The notes: a model not told the origin generated them from the letters alone. Shown: positions 18,075-26,364, numbered from the stretch's first letter. The stretch: DNA of 49,476 bases from Chryseobacterium sp. (GCF_022712095.1 NZ_JALAHD010000319.1:1-49476), one strand, 5' to 3'. Made by a program: numbers and translations.

Positions 18075-19145
18075 TTTTTTATACTCTTCCATTAGATCAA
18101 TGAACTCATCGAATAAATAGTTTGCATCTTCAGGTCCGGGGCTTGCTTCCGGATGATACTGTACGGAGAAGCAAGGGTGGATTTTATGTTTCAATCCTTC
18201 ATTCGTTCTGTCATTCAGAGCAATATGCGTTTCAATAAGATCGGTTCCTTTGAGACTTTCCTGATCCACTGCATATCCGTGATTCTGAGATGTAATGGAA
18301 ACTGTATTTTTTGCCAGATCCAGTACAGGATGGTTTCCGCCTCTGTGTCCAAATTTTAATTTGAATGTTTTAGCTCCGCATGCAAGACCAATCAACTGGT
18401 GTCCCAAACAAATTCCAAAAATCGGAACTTTTCCCAGCAAACCTCTGATCATCTCCAATGCTTTAGGGTTATCTTCAGGATCTCCAGGACCATTGGAAAG
18501 CATAATTCCATCCGGATCCATCAGCAAAATTTCTTCTGCTGTAGTATCTTGTGATACTACCGTAATATCACAATTTCTTTGAGATAATTCTCTGATAATC
18601 CCTAATTTAGAACCAAAATCTACCAACACTACTTTAAATCCTCTCCCGGGGTTAGCATAAGGTGTTTTTGTAGATACAGTTTCCACCTGATTGGTTGGAA
18701 ATGTTGTAGCTTTTAACTCTTCTACAACTGCTTTTTCATCTGCATCTTCATTTACGATTTTTCCTTTTACCACTCCATGGTTACGAAGAATTCTCGTTAA
18801 TTTCCTTGTATCAATTCCTGAAATCCCTGAAAGGTTTTTCTTTTGAAACAGTTCATCTAAAGTCATTTGTGTACGGAAATTGGATGGCAGATCACAAATT
18901 TCCTTTACAATAAGACCTTTAATCGCCGGTTCAATACTTTCGTAGTCATCACGGTTGATTCCATAATTCCCAATAAGCGGATATGTCATACAAACAATCT
19001 GCCCACAATAAGAAGGGTCTGAAATCAGTTCCTGATAACCTGTCATTCCGGTGTTGAAAACTACTTCTCCTGCCGTTTCAGATTGTGCTCCGAAACCCTC
19101 GCCATGAAAAACTTCGCCGGACTCCAGTATTAATTTTTTCTTCAT
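18072..19145 (-). CDS. carA: Carbamoyl-phosphate synthase small subunit (glutaminase)
   Basis: CarA hydrolyses glutamine and channels ammonia to CarB. The 357-residue protein has the N-terminal small-subunit domain (LESGEVFHGEGFGA, NTGMTGYQELISDPSYCGQ) and a C-terminal class I glutamine amidotransferase domain with LSNGPGDPED, the nucleophile region GICLGHQLIG, and the catalytic HPEASPGPED. Length is normal. It follows pyrB by about 100 bases and is separated from carB by the four-helix-bundle element. Confidence 0.98.
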   Translation of the reverse strand: MKKKLILESGEVFHGEGFGAQSETAGEVVFNTGMTGYQELISDPSYCGQIVCMTYPLIGNYGINRDDYESIEPAIKGLIVKEICDLPSNFRTQMTLDELFQKKNLSGISGIDTRKLTRILRNHGVVKGKIVNEDADEKAVVEELKATTFPTNQVETVSTKTPYANPGRGFKVVLVDFGSKLGIIRELSQRNCDITVVSQDTTAEEILLMDPDGIMLSNGPGDPEDNPKALEMIRGLLGKVPIFGICLGHQLIGLACGAKTFKLKFGHRGGNHPVLDLAKNTVSITSQNHGYAVDQESLKGTDLIETHIALNDRTNEGLKHKIHPCFSVQYHPEASPGPEDANYLFDEFIDLMEEYKK

Positions 19146-19185
19146 TTTTTATATTAGATATTTATTTTTATTTTCTTTTTTATTA

Positions 19186-19202
19186 TCCCTCCGACGGAGG
19201 GA
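19186..19202. repeat. GC-rich palindrome between pyrB and carA
   Basis: TCCCTCCGACGGAGGGA is a perfect 8-bp inverted repeat around a central base in an otherwise AT-rich 103-base gap. There is no adjoining T-tract long enough on the carA side to call it a standard terminator with confidence; it could be an RNA processing or partial-termination hairpin, or a dispersed palindromic repeat. Confidence 0.6.
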
Positions 19203-19248
19203 ATTTTTATTTTGATCAGGAATCCATGATAGGAGTTCCTGGTATTTT

Positions 19249-20139
19249 TTATTTAAATGTAAATCCTTTTCTTTCCAAGGCATCTTTAATGATTGCCATT
19301 CTTGCAAATACTCCGTTTTCCATCTGCTTAAAAATTCTTGAACGTGGAGATTCCACAAGATCTGAGTCTATTTCCACCCCTCTGTTAATTGGTGCCGGAT
19401 GCATAATGATTGCTTTTTCTTTCATTACCGATTCTCTTTCTTTTGTCAGTCCATACCTTCTATGATATTCTGCCGAAGAAATATTCATTTGTGTATCATG
19501 CCTTTCATGCTGGATTCTTAACAGCATCAACACATCCACTTCACGAATCAATTCATCTAATGACATATAAGTTCCGTTAATTAAAGCTCCTTCATCAAAC
19601 CATTGCTCAGGTCCTGAGAAGTATACTTTAGCTCCTAATCGTCTTAATGCTTCTGCGTTGGAATTGGCGACTCTGCTATGTTTTACATCTCCCACAATTC
19701 CTATATTCAGTCCTTCAAATTTTCCGAATTCCTGATAGATTGTCATTAAGTCCAGCATACATTGTGAAGGATGATTTCCTTTTCCATCTCCTCCGTTTAG
19801 TATAGGAATTTTTATATTTTTAAGCTCATCGAAATAACGGTCTCTTTTATCCCTGATCACTACCAGGTTCACTCCTAAACTCTCCAGTGTTTTTACGGTA
19901 TCATATAAACTTTCACCTTTATTTACAGAACTGTTGGAAGCGTCAAAAGGTACTACCTGCAATCCTAACTTCCTTTCAGCAATATCAAAGCTTGTTTTTG
20001 TTCTTGTACTGTCTTCAAAAAAAAGATTGGAACAAAAACATTCTCCTTCTACCTTTACTGTTTTTCCATTAGCAAAAGCTATCGCTTCTGCTAAGATACT
20101 GTTGATTTTTTCTGTACTTAATTCTGTGGTCGTGAACAT
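19249..20139 (-). CDS. pyrB: Aspartate carbamoyltransferase catalytic subunit
   Basis: PyrB joins carbamoyl phosphate and aspartate in the first committed step of pyrimidine synthesis. The 296-residue protein has the carbamoyl-phosphate site [20 protein letters not shown], the HPSQCMLDL segment, and the C-terminal [13 protein letters not shown] aspartate loop. No regulatory pyrI gene follows. It is the first structural gene of the operon with carA and carB, and lies behind a leader with a predicted attenuator (20161-20295). No good Shine-Dalgarno sequence is visible before the ATG. Confidence 0.97.
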   Translation of the reverse strand: MFTTTELSTEKINSILAEAIAFANGKTVKVEGECFCSNLFFEDSTRTKTSFDIAERKLGLQVVPFDASNSSVNKGESLYDTVKTLESLGVNLVVIRDKRDRYFDELKNIKIPILNGGDGKGNHPSQCMLDLMTIYQEFGKFEGLNIGIVGDVKHSRVANSNAEALRRLGAKVYFSGPEQWFDEGALINGTYMSLDELIREVDVLMLLRIQHERHDTQMNISSAEYHRRYGLTKERESVMKEKAIIMHPAPINRGVEIDSDLVESPRSRIFKQMENGVFARMAIIKDALERKGFTFK

Positions 20140-20160
20140 AATATCTCTATTTTTTTACAT

Positions 20161-20187
20161 AAAAAAAGCGAAGACAAATCTTCGCTT
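20161..20187 (-). terminator. Attenuator-like terminator in the pyrB leader
   Basis: Read toward pyrB, AAGCGAAGA pairs with TCTTCGCTT (9 bp, four-base loop) and runs straight into a stretch of T (seven A at 20161-20167 on the plus strand). It lies about 22 bases before the pyrB start with no full-size gene between it and the predicted promoter, so read-through must be controlled for pyrB to be expressed. The plus-strand side has no T-tract, so it is not the end of the neighbouring Lrp gene's transcript. Confidence 0.8.
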
Positions 20188-20222
20188 AATAACAATAAAT
20201 ATCGTAAAGGGCGTCTTCGCCC
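20168..20222 (-). promoter_or_regulatory. Alternative RNA pairing (antiterminator) in the pyrB leader
   Basis: In the minus-strand RNA, GGGCG-AAGA-CGCCC (20222-20209) forms a 5-bp hairpin. Its GCGAAGAC (20220-20213) is also perfectly complementary to GTCTTCGC (20175-20168), the 3' arm of the terminator stem, and the pairing can extend by two G-U pairs. The structures are mutually exclusive, as in known attenuators. I see no match to the PyrR-binding consensus. Confidence 0.6.
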
Positions 20223-20257
20223 GGTAAATCTAATGATATAAATACTCTTTTATTCAT
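20186..20257 (-). CDS. Candidate pyr operon leader peptide, 23 codons
   Basis: An ATG-started frame on the minus strand encodes a 23-residue peptide beginning MNKRVF and ending YDIYCY. Its TAA stop (20188-20186) overlaps the first base of the terminator stem, so a ribosome reaching the stop would cover the 5' arm of that hairpin. The last five codons are U-rich. This is the geometry of the enterobacterial pyrBI leader, where coupling of translation to U-dependent RNA polymerase pausing sets read-through. The ATG lies only 7 bases from the predicted -7 box, so the message would be nearly leaderless. It is a prediction from sequence; a chance frame cannot be excluded. Confidence 0.5.
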   Translation of the reverse strand: MNKRVFISLDLPGEDALYDIYCY

Positions 20258-20263
20258 TAGGTG

Positions 20264-20295
20264 CAAAGATATAAAAATTTACCGATACCATCCAA
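20264..20295 (-). promoter_or_regulatory. Predicted promoter of the pyr operon
   Basis: On the minus strand, TATCTTTG (20271-20264) is a full match to the -7 consensus TAnnTTTG, with TTG (20295-20293) 21 bases upstream as the -33 element. Transcription would begin near 20257-20260. Confidence 0.6.
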
Positions 20296-20354
20296 CTCAA
20301 GTTTTAAAATAAATTAAAAAACCTTAATTATACCTCTCTTTCATTTTTTCTTAA

Positions 20355-20362
20355 TATTTTTG
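20355..20362 (+). promoter_or_regulatory. Candidate -7 box of the Lrp/AsnC gene
   Basis: TATTTTTG fits TAnnTTTG exactly and lies 29 bases before the start codon at 20392. The -33 region has no clear TTG. Confidence 0.45.
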
Positions 20363-20391
20363 TTACAACTCAATTCTACACTATCTACATT

Positions 20392-20853
20392 ATGGACGCA
20401 AAAGACATTATGATCCTTAATATCCTTCAGGATGACTCTACTTTATCTGTTAAAGAAATATCAGAAAAAATAGGTCTGACATTTACTCCGACCTATGAAC
20501 GAATCAAGCAGCTGGAAAAACAGGGAATTATTGAGAAGTATGTGGTTCTTCTCAACCGTGAAAAACTGGGTCTCAATATTGTTGTTTATTGCAATGTTCG
20601 TTTAAAGGAGCAATCCCAGGAGGTTCTCGCTTCTTTTGAGAGTCATATTACAAAATACGACGAAGTTCAGGAAGTGATCAGCCTATCTGGTGAATACGAT
20701 TATATGCTGAAGATTATCGCAAAGGATATTAATTCCTATAACGAGTTCGCCGTAAATGTAATATCAAATATTCCTAACATAGGACAGTACCATAGCTCTA
20801 TTGTTCTTCATGAAGTAAAAAAAGCTACCAAGTTTAAAATAAACATGGACTAA
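20392..20853 (+). CDS. Lrp/AsnC-family transcriptional regulator
   Basis: The 153-residue protein has the N-terminal winged HTH (ILNILQDDSTLSVKEISEKIGLTFTPTYERIKQLEKQGII; shown here only by its key parts: LSVKEISEKIGL and ERIKQLEKQGII) and the C-terminal RAM ligand-binding/oligomerisation domain (YDYMLKIIAKDINSYNEF, and IGQYHSSIVLHEVK). The family senses amino acids. It is located between the pyrimidine operon (divergent) and the arginine operon (convergent, overlapping argH by 4 bases), which makes either a plausible target, but nothing in the sequence proves it. Confidence 0.93.
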   Translation: MDAKDIMILNILQDDSTLSVKEISEKIGLTFTPTYERIKQLEKQGIIEKYVVLLNREKLGLNIVVYCNVRLKEQSQEVLASFESHITKYDEVQEVISLSGEYDYMLKIIAKDINSYNEFAVNVISNIPNIGQYHSSIVLHEVKKATKFKINMD

Positions 20854-22154
20854 CCCAATAGTTTATTTTTAATTTTATTAAACTCATAACTTATTTTATC
20901 TAAACAAAGATTTCCTATACTTCCCTGATGGATATGATTGAGGTTTTGAAGTTCGAATTCAAATTCATTATTCTCTATCTCCTTTCCTATTTTAATATAG
21001 GCATCACGGAATGAGCTTCCTTTTTTTACTTCTTCATTGATTTTTTCTACACTGAAAAGGTATTTGTATTTTTCATCTTCCAGAATTCCGTCTTTTACCT
21101 GAATATTAGGTAAGGTGTAATTCAATATCTCCAGACATTCTTTCAGGGAATCTATACCCGGAAACAGAATTTCTTTGGTCAGCTGCACATCTCTGTGATA
21201 GCCTGATGGCAGATTACCTGTCACCATCATCAGTTCGTTAGGCAGAGACTGAATCCGGTTGCATCTTGCACGAACCAATTCGAAGATATCAGGATTCTTT
21301 TTATGGGGCATAATACTGCTTCCTGTCGTGAATTCTTTAGGAAAACTGATGAAGTCAAAATTTTGGCTTAAATAAAGGCATACATCATAGGCAAATTTAG
21401 CCAGTGTTCCACCCAGAGTTGCCATCGCCATCGCAAGAACCTTTTCAGATTTCCCACGTGTCATTTGTGCATACACAGCGTTATAGTTCATCGTATGAAA
21501 TCCTAACTCATAGGTTGTGGTTTCACGGTTAATCGGGAATGATGATCCATAACCGGCTGCTGAACCTAATGGGTTTTTATTGATGATATTCTTTACTGAA
21601 AACAGCAATTCAAGATCATCCAGCAATGCTTCTGCATAAGCTCCAAACCAAAGTCCGAAAGAGGAAGGCATTGCAATCTGAAAATGGGTATATCCCGGAA
21701 GCAAAACATTCTTATGCTGATCCGCCAATTGGATCAAAGTCTGAAAAAAAACGTCTGTAAGATTGGTTATTTCACGGATTTCATCCAATAAATAAAGCTT
21801 AATATCCAATAAAACCTGATCATTTCTTGAACGGGCCGTATGAATTTTCTTTCCTGTATCTCCTAATTTTTCAATAAGTATCGCTTCCACCTGAGAGTGG
21901 ATATCTTCCGCCTCTTTATCAATAACAAATGTTCCTTCTTCAATATCTTGTAATACTGAAGAAAGCACAGCAAGCATCTGCTTTGATTCTTCTTCAGAAA
22001 TAATTCCTACTTCCGCAAGCATTTTACAGTGAGCCATTGATCCTTTAACGTCATATTTTGCCAGACGCTCATCAAAATCAAGGTCCTTTCCTACTGTAAA
22101 ATTATTAACTAATATATTGGTGGCCAGGTCATCCTTCTGCCATATCTTTTTCAT
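20850..22154 (-). CDS. argH: Argininosuccinate lyase
   Basis: ArgH splits argininosuccinate into arginine and fumarate, the last step of the pathway. With the start at 22154 (MKKIWQKDD) it is 434 residues; a frame extending upstream to 22199 adds 15 residues that do not fit the family. Key features are TARSRNDQVLLDIKLYL, the GSSIMPHKKNPD fumarase/lyase signature, and the substrate-binding TRGKSEKVLA. The gene is last in the arginine cluster, 192 bases after the argE-like gene, and overlaps the convergent Lrp gene by 4 bases. Confidence 0.96.
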   Translation of the reverse strand: MKKIWQKDDLATNILVNNFTVGKDLDFDERLAKYDVKGSMAHCKMLAEVGIISEEESKQMLAVLSSVLQDIEEGTFVIDKEAEDIHSQVEAILIEKLGDTGKKIHTARSRNDQVLLDIKLYLLDEIREITNLTDVFFQTLIQLADQHKNVLLPGYTHFQIAMPSSFGLWFGAYAEALLDDLELLFSVKNIINKNPLGSAAGYGSSFPINRETTTYELGFHTMNYNAVYAQMTRGKSEKVLAMAMATLGGTLAKFAYDVCLYLSQNFDFISFPKEFTTGSSIMPHKKNPDIFELVRARCNRIQSLPNELMMVTGNLPSGYHRDVQLTKEILFPGIDSLKECLEILNYTLPNIQVKDGILEDEKYKYLFSVEKINEEVKKGSSFRDAYIKIGKEIENNEFEFELQNLNHIHQGSIGNLCLDKISYEFNKIKNKLLG

Positions 22155-22346
22155 AATAAAAATATTAAATATATAATCTGTTCCGGCTTTGCCCAGCATA
22201 ATCTCAATACCTCAATTCAATGTATGTATTAAAACCCTGCTTATTATGGTATGTATGAATCTTATAAGAACTTCCGGGCTTTAATTTCAATTATACTGAG
22301 CTAAGTCAAAACATTAAAAAAACTAACTAATATGAGGATATAAGTA
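22155..22346. other. Spacer between the argE-like gene and argH
   Basis: This 192-base AT-rich stretch contains no supported gene. I found no clear -7 box on the minus strand, so argH may be read through from the upstream genes. It is the longest gap inside the arginine cluster. Confidence 0.5.
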
Positions 22347-23429
22347 CTACAATACTTTCTCCAAAATTTTTATATAAATTTCAATTCCTTCTCCTATCTC
22401 ATCAATGAATATAAATTCATCTGCCGTATGAGAGCGCCTACTGTCTCCGGGACCTATCTTCACAGATGTACATGGAATAATAGCCTGATCTGATGACGTG
22501 GGAGAGCCATAGGTAGTTCTTCCAACAGCTATTCCTGCCTGAACAAAAGGATGATCCATTTCAATTTTTGAGGAGTTTAACCTGAAAGATCTTGCTGTAA
22601 GATTCGATTTCATCTGAGACTGAATAATTTCAAAAGCCTCTTTATTGGAATATTCATCCGTAACTCTTACATCAAGTGTGAAGGTACATGACTCAGGAAC
22701 CACATTATGCTGTACTCCTGCATGAATTCCTGATAAGGTAACCTTTACTTCTCCTAGATAATCGGATACTTTAGGAAATTTAAAGCTTAAAATATGATGC
22801 AGATCTTCCATGCATTTAACGATGGAATTGTCATCGTTAGGATGAGCGGCGTGAGAAGGAGTTCCTTTCATTTCTCCATCGATTACAAGGAGTCCTTTTT
22901 CCGCAATGGCCAGATTCATTTGGGTAGGCTCTCCTACCACTGCCAATACTACATTGGGTAATTGCGGAAATAAGGCTTCTATTCCGTTCAGTCCGGAAAT
23001 CTCCTCCTCGGCCGTCAAAGCAATAACTAAATTATATTGTAAATCTTCTGCCTCATAAAAATGTAAAAATGTCTGTGCTAAAGAAACCAGTGACGCACCA
23101 GCATCATTACTTCCGAGTCCGAATAGTTTCCCTTCTTTTTCAATAGCAACAAATGGATCCAGCGTATAAGCTTTATTCGGTTTTACCGTATCGTGATGGG
23201 TATTCAGCAACAGAGATGGCTTGGCTTCATCAAAATGTTTATTGACTGCCCAGATATTATTTTTAAAACGCTTCGTAGGAATCTGATGTTTTGTAAAAAA
23301 AGATTCGATTTCTACGGAAGTATTATATTCATCTTTGCTGAATGAAGGAATTTCAATCAGTTTCTTAAGTAATTCCACGGCATTACTTTTTAATTCTTCT
23401 AAGCTATAAACAGATTTCAGTTCCTTCAT
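22347..23429 (-). CDS. argE: M20-family deacylase, probable N-acylcitrulline/N-acylornithine deacetylase
   Basis: The 360-residue zinc hydrolase has the M20 ligand motifs in order: NTHHDTV, LGSNDAGASL, TAEEEISG, VVGEPT, and the C-terminal DSRRSHTADEFI. In an arginine pathway that carbamoylates the acylated ornithine (see 24215-25177), the expected job is to remove the acyl group from N-acylcitrulline. The gene overlaps the end of argB by 26 bases, which implies tight coupling. The acyl group (acetyl or succinyl) cannot be told from this gene alone. Confidence 0.88.
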   Translation of the reverse strand: MKELKSVYSLEELKSNAVELLKKLIEIPSFSKDEYNTSVEIESFFTKHQIPTKRFKNNIWAVNKHFDEAKPSLLLNTHHDTVKPNKAYTLDPFVAIEKEGKLFGLGSNDAGASLVSLAQTFLHFYEAEDLQYNLVIALTAEEEISGLNGIEALFPQLPNVVLAVVGEPTQMNLAIAEKGLLVIDGEMKGTPSHAAHPNDDNSIVKCMEDLHHILSFKFPKVSDYLGEVKVTLSGIHAGVQHNVVPESCTFTLDVRVTDEYSNKEAFEIIQSQMKSNLTARSFRLNSSKIEMDHPFVQAGIAVGRTTYGSPTSSDQAIIPCTSVKIGPGDSRRSHTADEFIFIDEIGEGIEIYIKILEKVL

Positions 23430-24198
23430 GGTGGTTTTCTATATGATTTTTCAGTCGGGTTTCTTTCATTAAAAATACCTTATTGACATTGTTCTTAACG
23501 GCTCCTAAAGCATTTTCCAGCTTAGGTAAAATTCCTTTATGCAGTTTTCCTTCTTCTTTTAGAGTATAAAAGTCTTTTTCAGATACCTTCTTAATCAGTG
23601 TTTCAGGATGATCTACATCTTCGAGAACACCTTCCTTATCAAAACAGAATAATAATTCTACATCATACTCTTCTGATAAAGCCTGTGCAATTACAGAGGC
23701 AATAGTATCAGCATTGGTATTGAAAAGATTTCCTTTTTTGTCATGAGTAATCGCTGAAAAGACAGGGATAAGGTTCATTTGAAGCAGGCCCGAAATAAGT
23801 TTCCGATTTACACTTCCTTTTTCTATGTCGCCTACGAATCCAAAATCAATTTCGGGATGGTTTCTTTTTGTTGCCTGAATTACATTGGCATCTGCCCCGG
23901 AAAGTCCAATTGCGTCGCAATCTTTATGCTGCAATTTAGCAACAATATTCTTGTTGATATTTCCTGCATATACCATAGTTACGATATCCAGTGTATCTTT
24001 ATCCGTGATTCTTCTTCCATTGATCATCTGCTGGGTCACTCCTAACTTTTCAGCAAGGATATTGGCCAGCTTTCCTCCTCCATGTACCAGAATCTTCTTT
24101 CCTTCAATTTCTGAGAACTGGGTAAGGAATTCATTGAGCAGGACATCATCATCGATAAGAGCACCACCAATTTTTACAACAAAAAGTTTTTCTTTCAT
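23404..24198 (-). CDS. argB: Acetylglutamate (or acylglutamate) kinase
   Basis: ArgB phosphorylates the acylated glutamate. The ATG at 24198 (MKEKLFVVKIGGALID) gives 264 residues, which matches the family; a longer frame to 24249 adds 17 residues and would overlap the upstream gene. Motifs include KIGGALI, KILVHGGG, GLSGADANV, and the FNTNADTIAS substrate loop. It lies 16 bases behind the carbamoyltransferase gene. Confidence 0.96.
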   Translation of the reverse strand: MKEKLFVVKIGGALIDDDVLLNEFLTQFSEIEGKKILVHGGGKLANILAEKLGVTQQMINGRRITDKDTLDIVTMVYAGNINKNIVAKLQHKDCDAIGLSGADANVIQATKRNHPEIDFGFVGDIEKGSVNRKLISGLLQMNLIPVFSAITHDKKGNLFNTNADTIASVIAQALSEEYDVELLFCFDKEGVLEDVDHPETLIKKVSEKDFYTLKEEGKLHKGILPKLENALGAVKNNVNKVFLMKETRLKNHIENHHEGTEICL

Positions 24199-24214
24199 TA
24201 CTTGGGATCCTGAG

Positions 24215-25177
24215 TTATTTTCCTGATTCAATTTCATCGAGAATTTCACTGAATACTACCTGTGCAGAAAAAATTCTGTTTTTAGCCTGCTGATAAATGA
24301 TAGAATGTTTCCCGTCCATCACTTCATCACTCAGCTCAAGGTTACGACGTACAGGAAGGCAGTGCATTACTTTCCCATTGTTCGTAGCCGCCAGTTTTTC
24401 ATTGGTAAGCATCCAGTTCTCTTTTACTTCCGGCATCGCAGCATAATCATCAAAAGAAGACCAGTTTTTCACATAAATGAAATCCGCATCTTTCAATGCT
24501 TCTTCCTGATCATGAATAACAGGAGTGTCTTTTGTGAATTTCTTATCTAAATCATAACCTTCTGGATTAGTAATTACAAAATCGACATCCATTTGCTGCA
24601 TCCATTCTGTGAACGAATTCCCTACTGCATGAGCAATAGGCTTTATATGAGGAGCCCAGGTCAATACAACCTTCGGCTTTTTATCACTTTTCCAGTTTTC
24701 TGTAATCGTAATACAGTCTGCTAAACTTTGTAAAGGGTGACGGGTTGCAGATTCCAATGAAACTACAGGAACTTTTGCATGTTTCTGAAACTGGCTTAAA
24801 ATACTTTCGTTCACATCATCTTCCTTATTTTTCATTCCTGCAAAGCAACGAACAGCAATGATATCACAGTATTGGTTTAATACTTCAATAGCATCTTTAA
24901 TATGTTCCACCGTATTTCCGTCCATCACGGTTCCATCCGCATACTCTAAATTCCAGGCCTCCTGAGCGGCATTCAATACCAAAACATTCAACCCCAGATT
25001 CTGAGCGGCAATCTGACTGCTTAAACGGGTTCTTAAGCTCGAATTTAAGAATACCAAACCAATTGTCTTTCCTTTTCCTTTTTGGGAATCAGCAAGTGGA
25101 TCAGCCTTTATTTGTAAAGCTTTCTTTATTGTTTCCTGTAAGTTTTCTATATCACTTACAGCAGTGAAATTTTTCAT
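24215..25177 (-). CDS. argF': N-acylornithine carbamoyltransferase (acetyl- or succinyl-)
   Basis: This enzyme transfers the carbamoyl group to acylated ornithine rather than to free ornithine, as in other Bacteroidota. With the start at 25177 (MKNFTAVSDI) it is 320 residues. It has the carbamoyl-phosphate motif NSSLRTRLSSQIAA (Ser-Leu-Arg-Thr-Arg instead of the usual STRTR), MDGNTVEHIKDA, and the MHCLPVRRNLELSDEV loop. Position 90 is Val; by published work on this family, Glu here favours acetylornithine, and Pro or Val favours succinylornithine, so a succinylated pathway is possible. Placement between argD and argB is normal. Confidence 0.93.
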   Translation of the reverse strand: MKNFTAVSDIENLQETIKKALQIKADPLADSQKGKGKTIGLVFLNSSLRTRLSSQIAAQNLGLNVLVLNAAQEAWNLEYADGTVMDGNTVEHIKDAIEVLNQYCDIIAVRCFAGMKNKEDDVNESILSQFQKHAKVPVVSLESATRHPLQSLADCITITENWKSDKKPKVVLTWAPHIKPIAHAVGNSFTEWMQQMDVDFVITNPEGYDLDKKFTKDTPVIHDQEEALKDADFIYVKNWSSFDDYAAMPEVKENWMLTNEKLAATNNGKVMHCLPVRRNLELSDEVMDGKHSIIYQQAKNRIFSAQVVFSEILDEIESGK

Positions 25178-25191
25178 TTTTGTAATTTTTT

Positions 25192-25210
25192 GACAGTCTG
25201 TCAACAGACT
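25192..25210. repeat. Small nested palindrome between argD and argF'
   Basis: AGTCTGT (25195-25201) is an inverted repeat of ACAGACT (25204-25210), and GACAGTCTGTC (25192-25202) is a palindrome overlapping it. The 44-base gap is otherwise AT-rich. It may form an intercistronic RNA hairpin. No T-tract is seen. Confidence 0.4.
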
Positions 25211-25221
25211 TTAAATTGATA

Positions 25222-26364
25222 TTAATCTATTTGGTGAAGAATCTCTTTTAAAGAGTTGATAAAAAGATCGGTTTCTTCTTTTTTGATATTAAGTGCCGGT
25301 AAAATCCTCAGAACACTTTTATCACTGGCATTACCTGTAAAGATATGATGGTCGAACAACAGGCTTTTCCTTACTTCGGAACAGTCCCTATCCAGCTCAA
25401 TACCTATCATCAGGCCTTTTCGCCTTATAGATTTAATATGTGGAAAGTCTTTAATTTCATTTTCAATATAAGCTCCCAGTTTTTCTGAATTTTCAATAAG
25501 ATTTTCATCTTTCATAACATCAAGAACAGCAATTGCTGCTACACATGCCAGATGATTTCCTCCAAAAGTAGTTCCTAACAGACCATTGCTTGCTTTAAAT
25601 TCAGGACTGATCAATACGCCTCCGATCGGAAATCCATTTCCCATCCCTTTTGCAACCGTAATAATATCCGGCTGAATTCCATACTCCTGATGGGCAAAGA
25701 AATATCCTGATCTTCCATATCCTGACTGTACTTCATCTAATATTAAAGCCACATTATGTTTTTCACATAATTCCTTAATCTTTAACAGGAAATCTTTATC
25801 CGGAATTATAATTCCTCCTACTCCCTGAATTCCTTCAATAATTACGGAAGATATTTCATCTCCCTGAGTTTTGAAGGTTTCTTCCAGCTGTTCTATATTA
25901 TTCCATTCCGATTTAATGAATCTCTCTGAATAATTAACAGGGGCTACTATTTTGGGGTTGTCCGTAACGGAAACCGCTGCAGAAGTTCTTCCATGAAAGG
26001 CTCCTGAAAAATACAATACTTTCTTTTTTCCATTGTGAAAAGAAGCCAGTTTTAAAGCATTTTCATTAGCTTCTGCTCCTGAATTACAAAGAAATAAACT
26101 GTAATCTTCATAGCCTGAAAGCTTTCCCAGTTTCTCTGCTAATTCTATCTGCAATCCATTCTGTACAGAATTGGAATAAAATGAGATTTTATCGAGCTGA
26201 TCTTTTAATTTAGCCTGATAATATGGATGATTATGACCAATAGAGATCACGGCATGCCCACCGTAAAAATCAAGGTACTTTTCTCCTTTATCATCCCAAA
26301 GGAAAGATCCCTGAGCTTTTACAGGATTTATATTGAATAATGGATATACTTCAAATAATTTCAT
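25222..26364 (-). CDS. argD: Acylornithine aminotransferase (class III, PLP)
   Basis: ArgD converts acylglutamate semialdehyde to acylornithine using glutamate as amino donor. The 380-residue protein has the class III features: NSGAEANENALKLA, GAFHGRTSAA, LILDEVQSGYGRSG, and the PLP lysine region DIITVAKGMGNGFPIGG, then GTTFGGNHLACVAA. The size and context (argC-argD-argF') support the call over other members of this family. Confidence 0.94.
   Translation of the reverse strand: MKLFEVYPLFNINPVKAQGSFLWDDKGEKYLDFYGGHAVISIGHNHPYYQAKLKDQLDKISFYSNSVQNGLQIELAEKLGKLSGYEDYSLFLCNSGAEANENALKLASFHNGKKKVLYFSGAFHGRTSAAVSVTDNPKIVAPVNYSERFIKSEWNNIEQLEETFKTQGDEISSVIIEGIQGVGGIIIPDKDFLLKIKELCEKHNVALILDEVQSGYGRSGYFFAHQEYGIQPDIITVAKGMGNGFPIGGVLISPEFKASNGLLGTTFGGNHLACVAAIAVLDVMKDENLIENSEKLGAYIENEIKDFPHIKSIRRKGLMIGIELDRDCSEVRKSLLFDHHIFTGNASDKSVLRILPALNIKKEETDLFINSLKEILHQID

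Noticed and set aside
20140..20391. PyrR-binding site or riboswitch in the pyrB leader
   Set aside because: I found no match to the PyrR anti-antiterminator consensus and no known riboswitch core. The attenuator with a leader ORF fits better.
22155..22199. N-terminal extension of ArgH by 15 residues
   Set aside because: The extension does not fit the family start; MKKIWQKDD at 22154 does.
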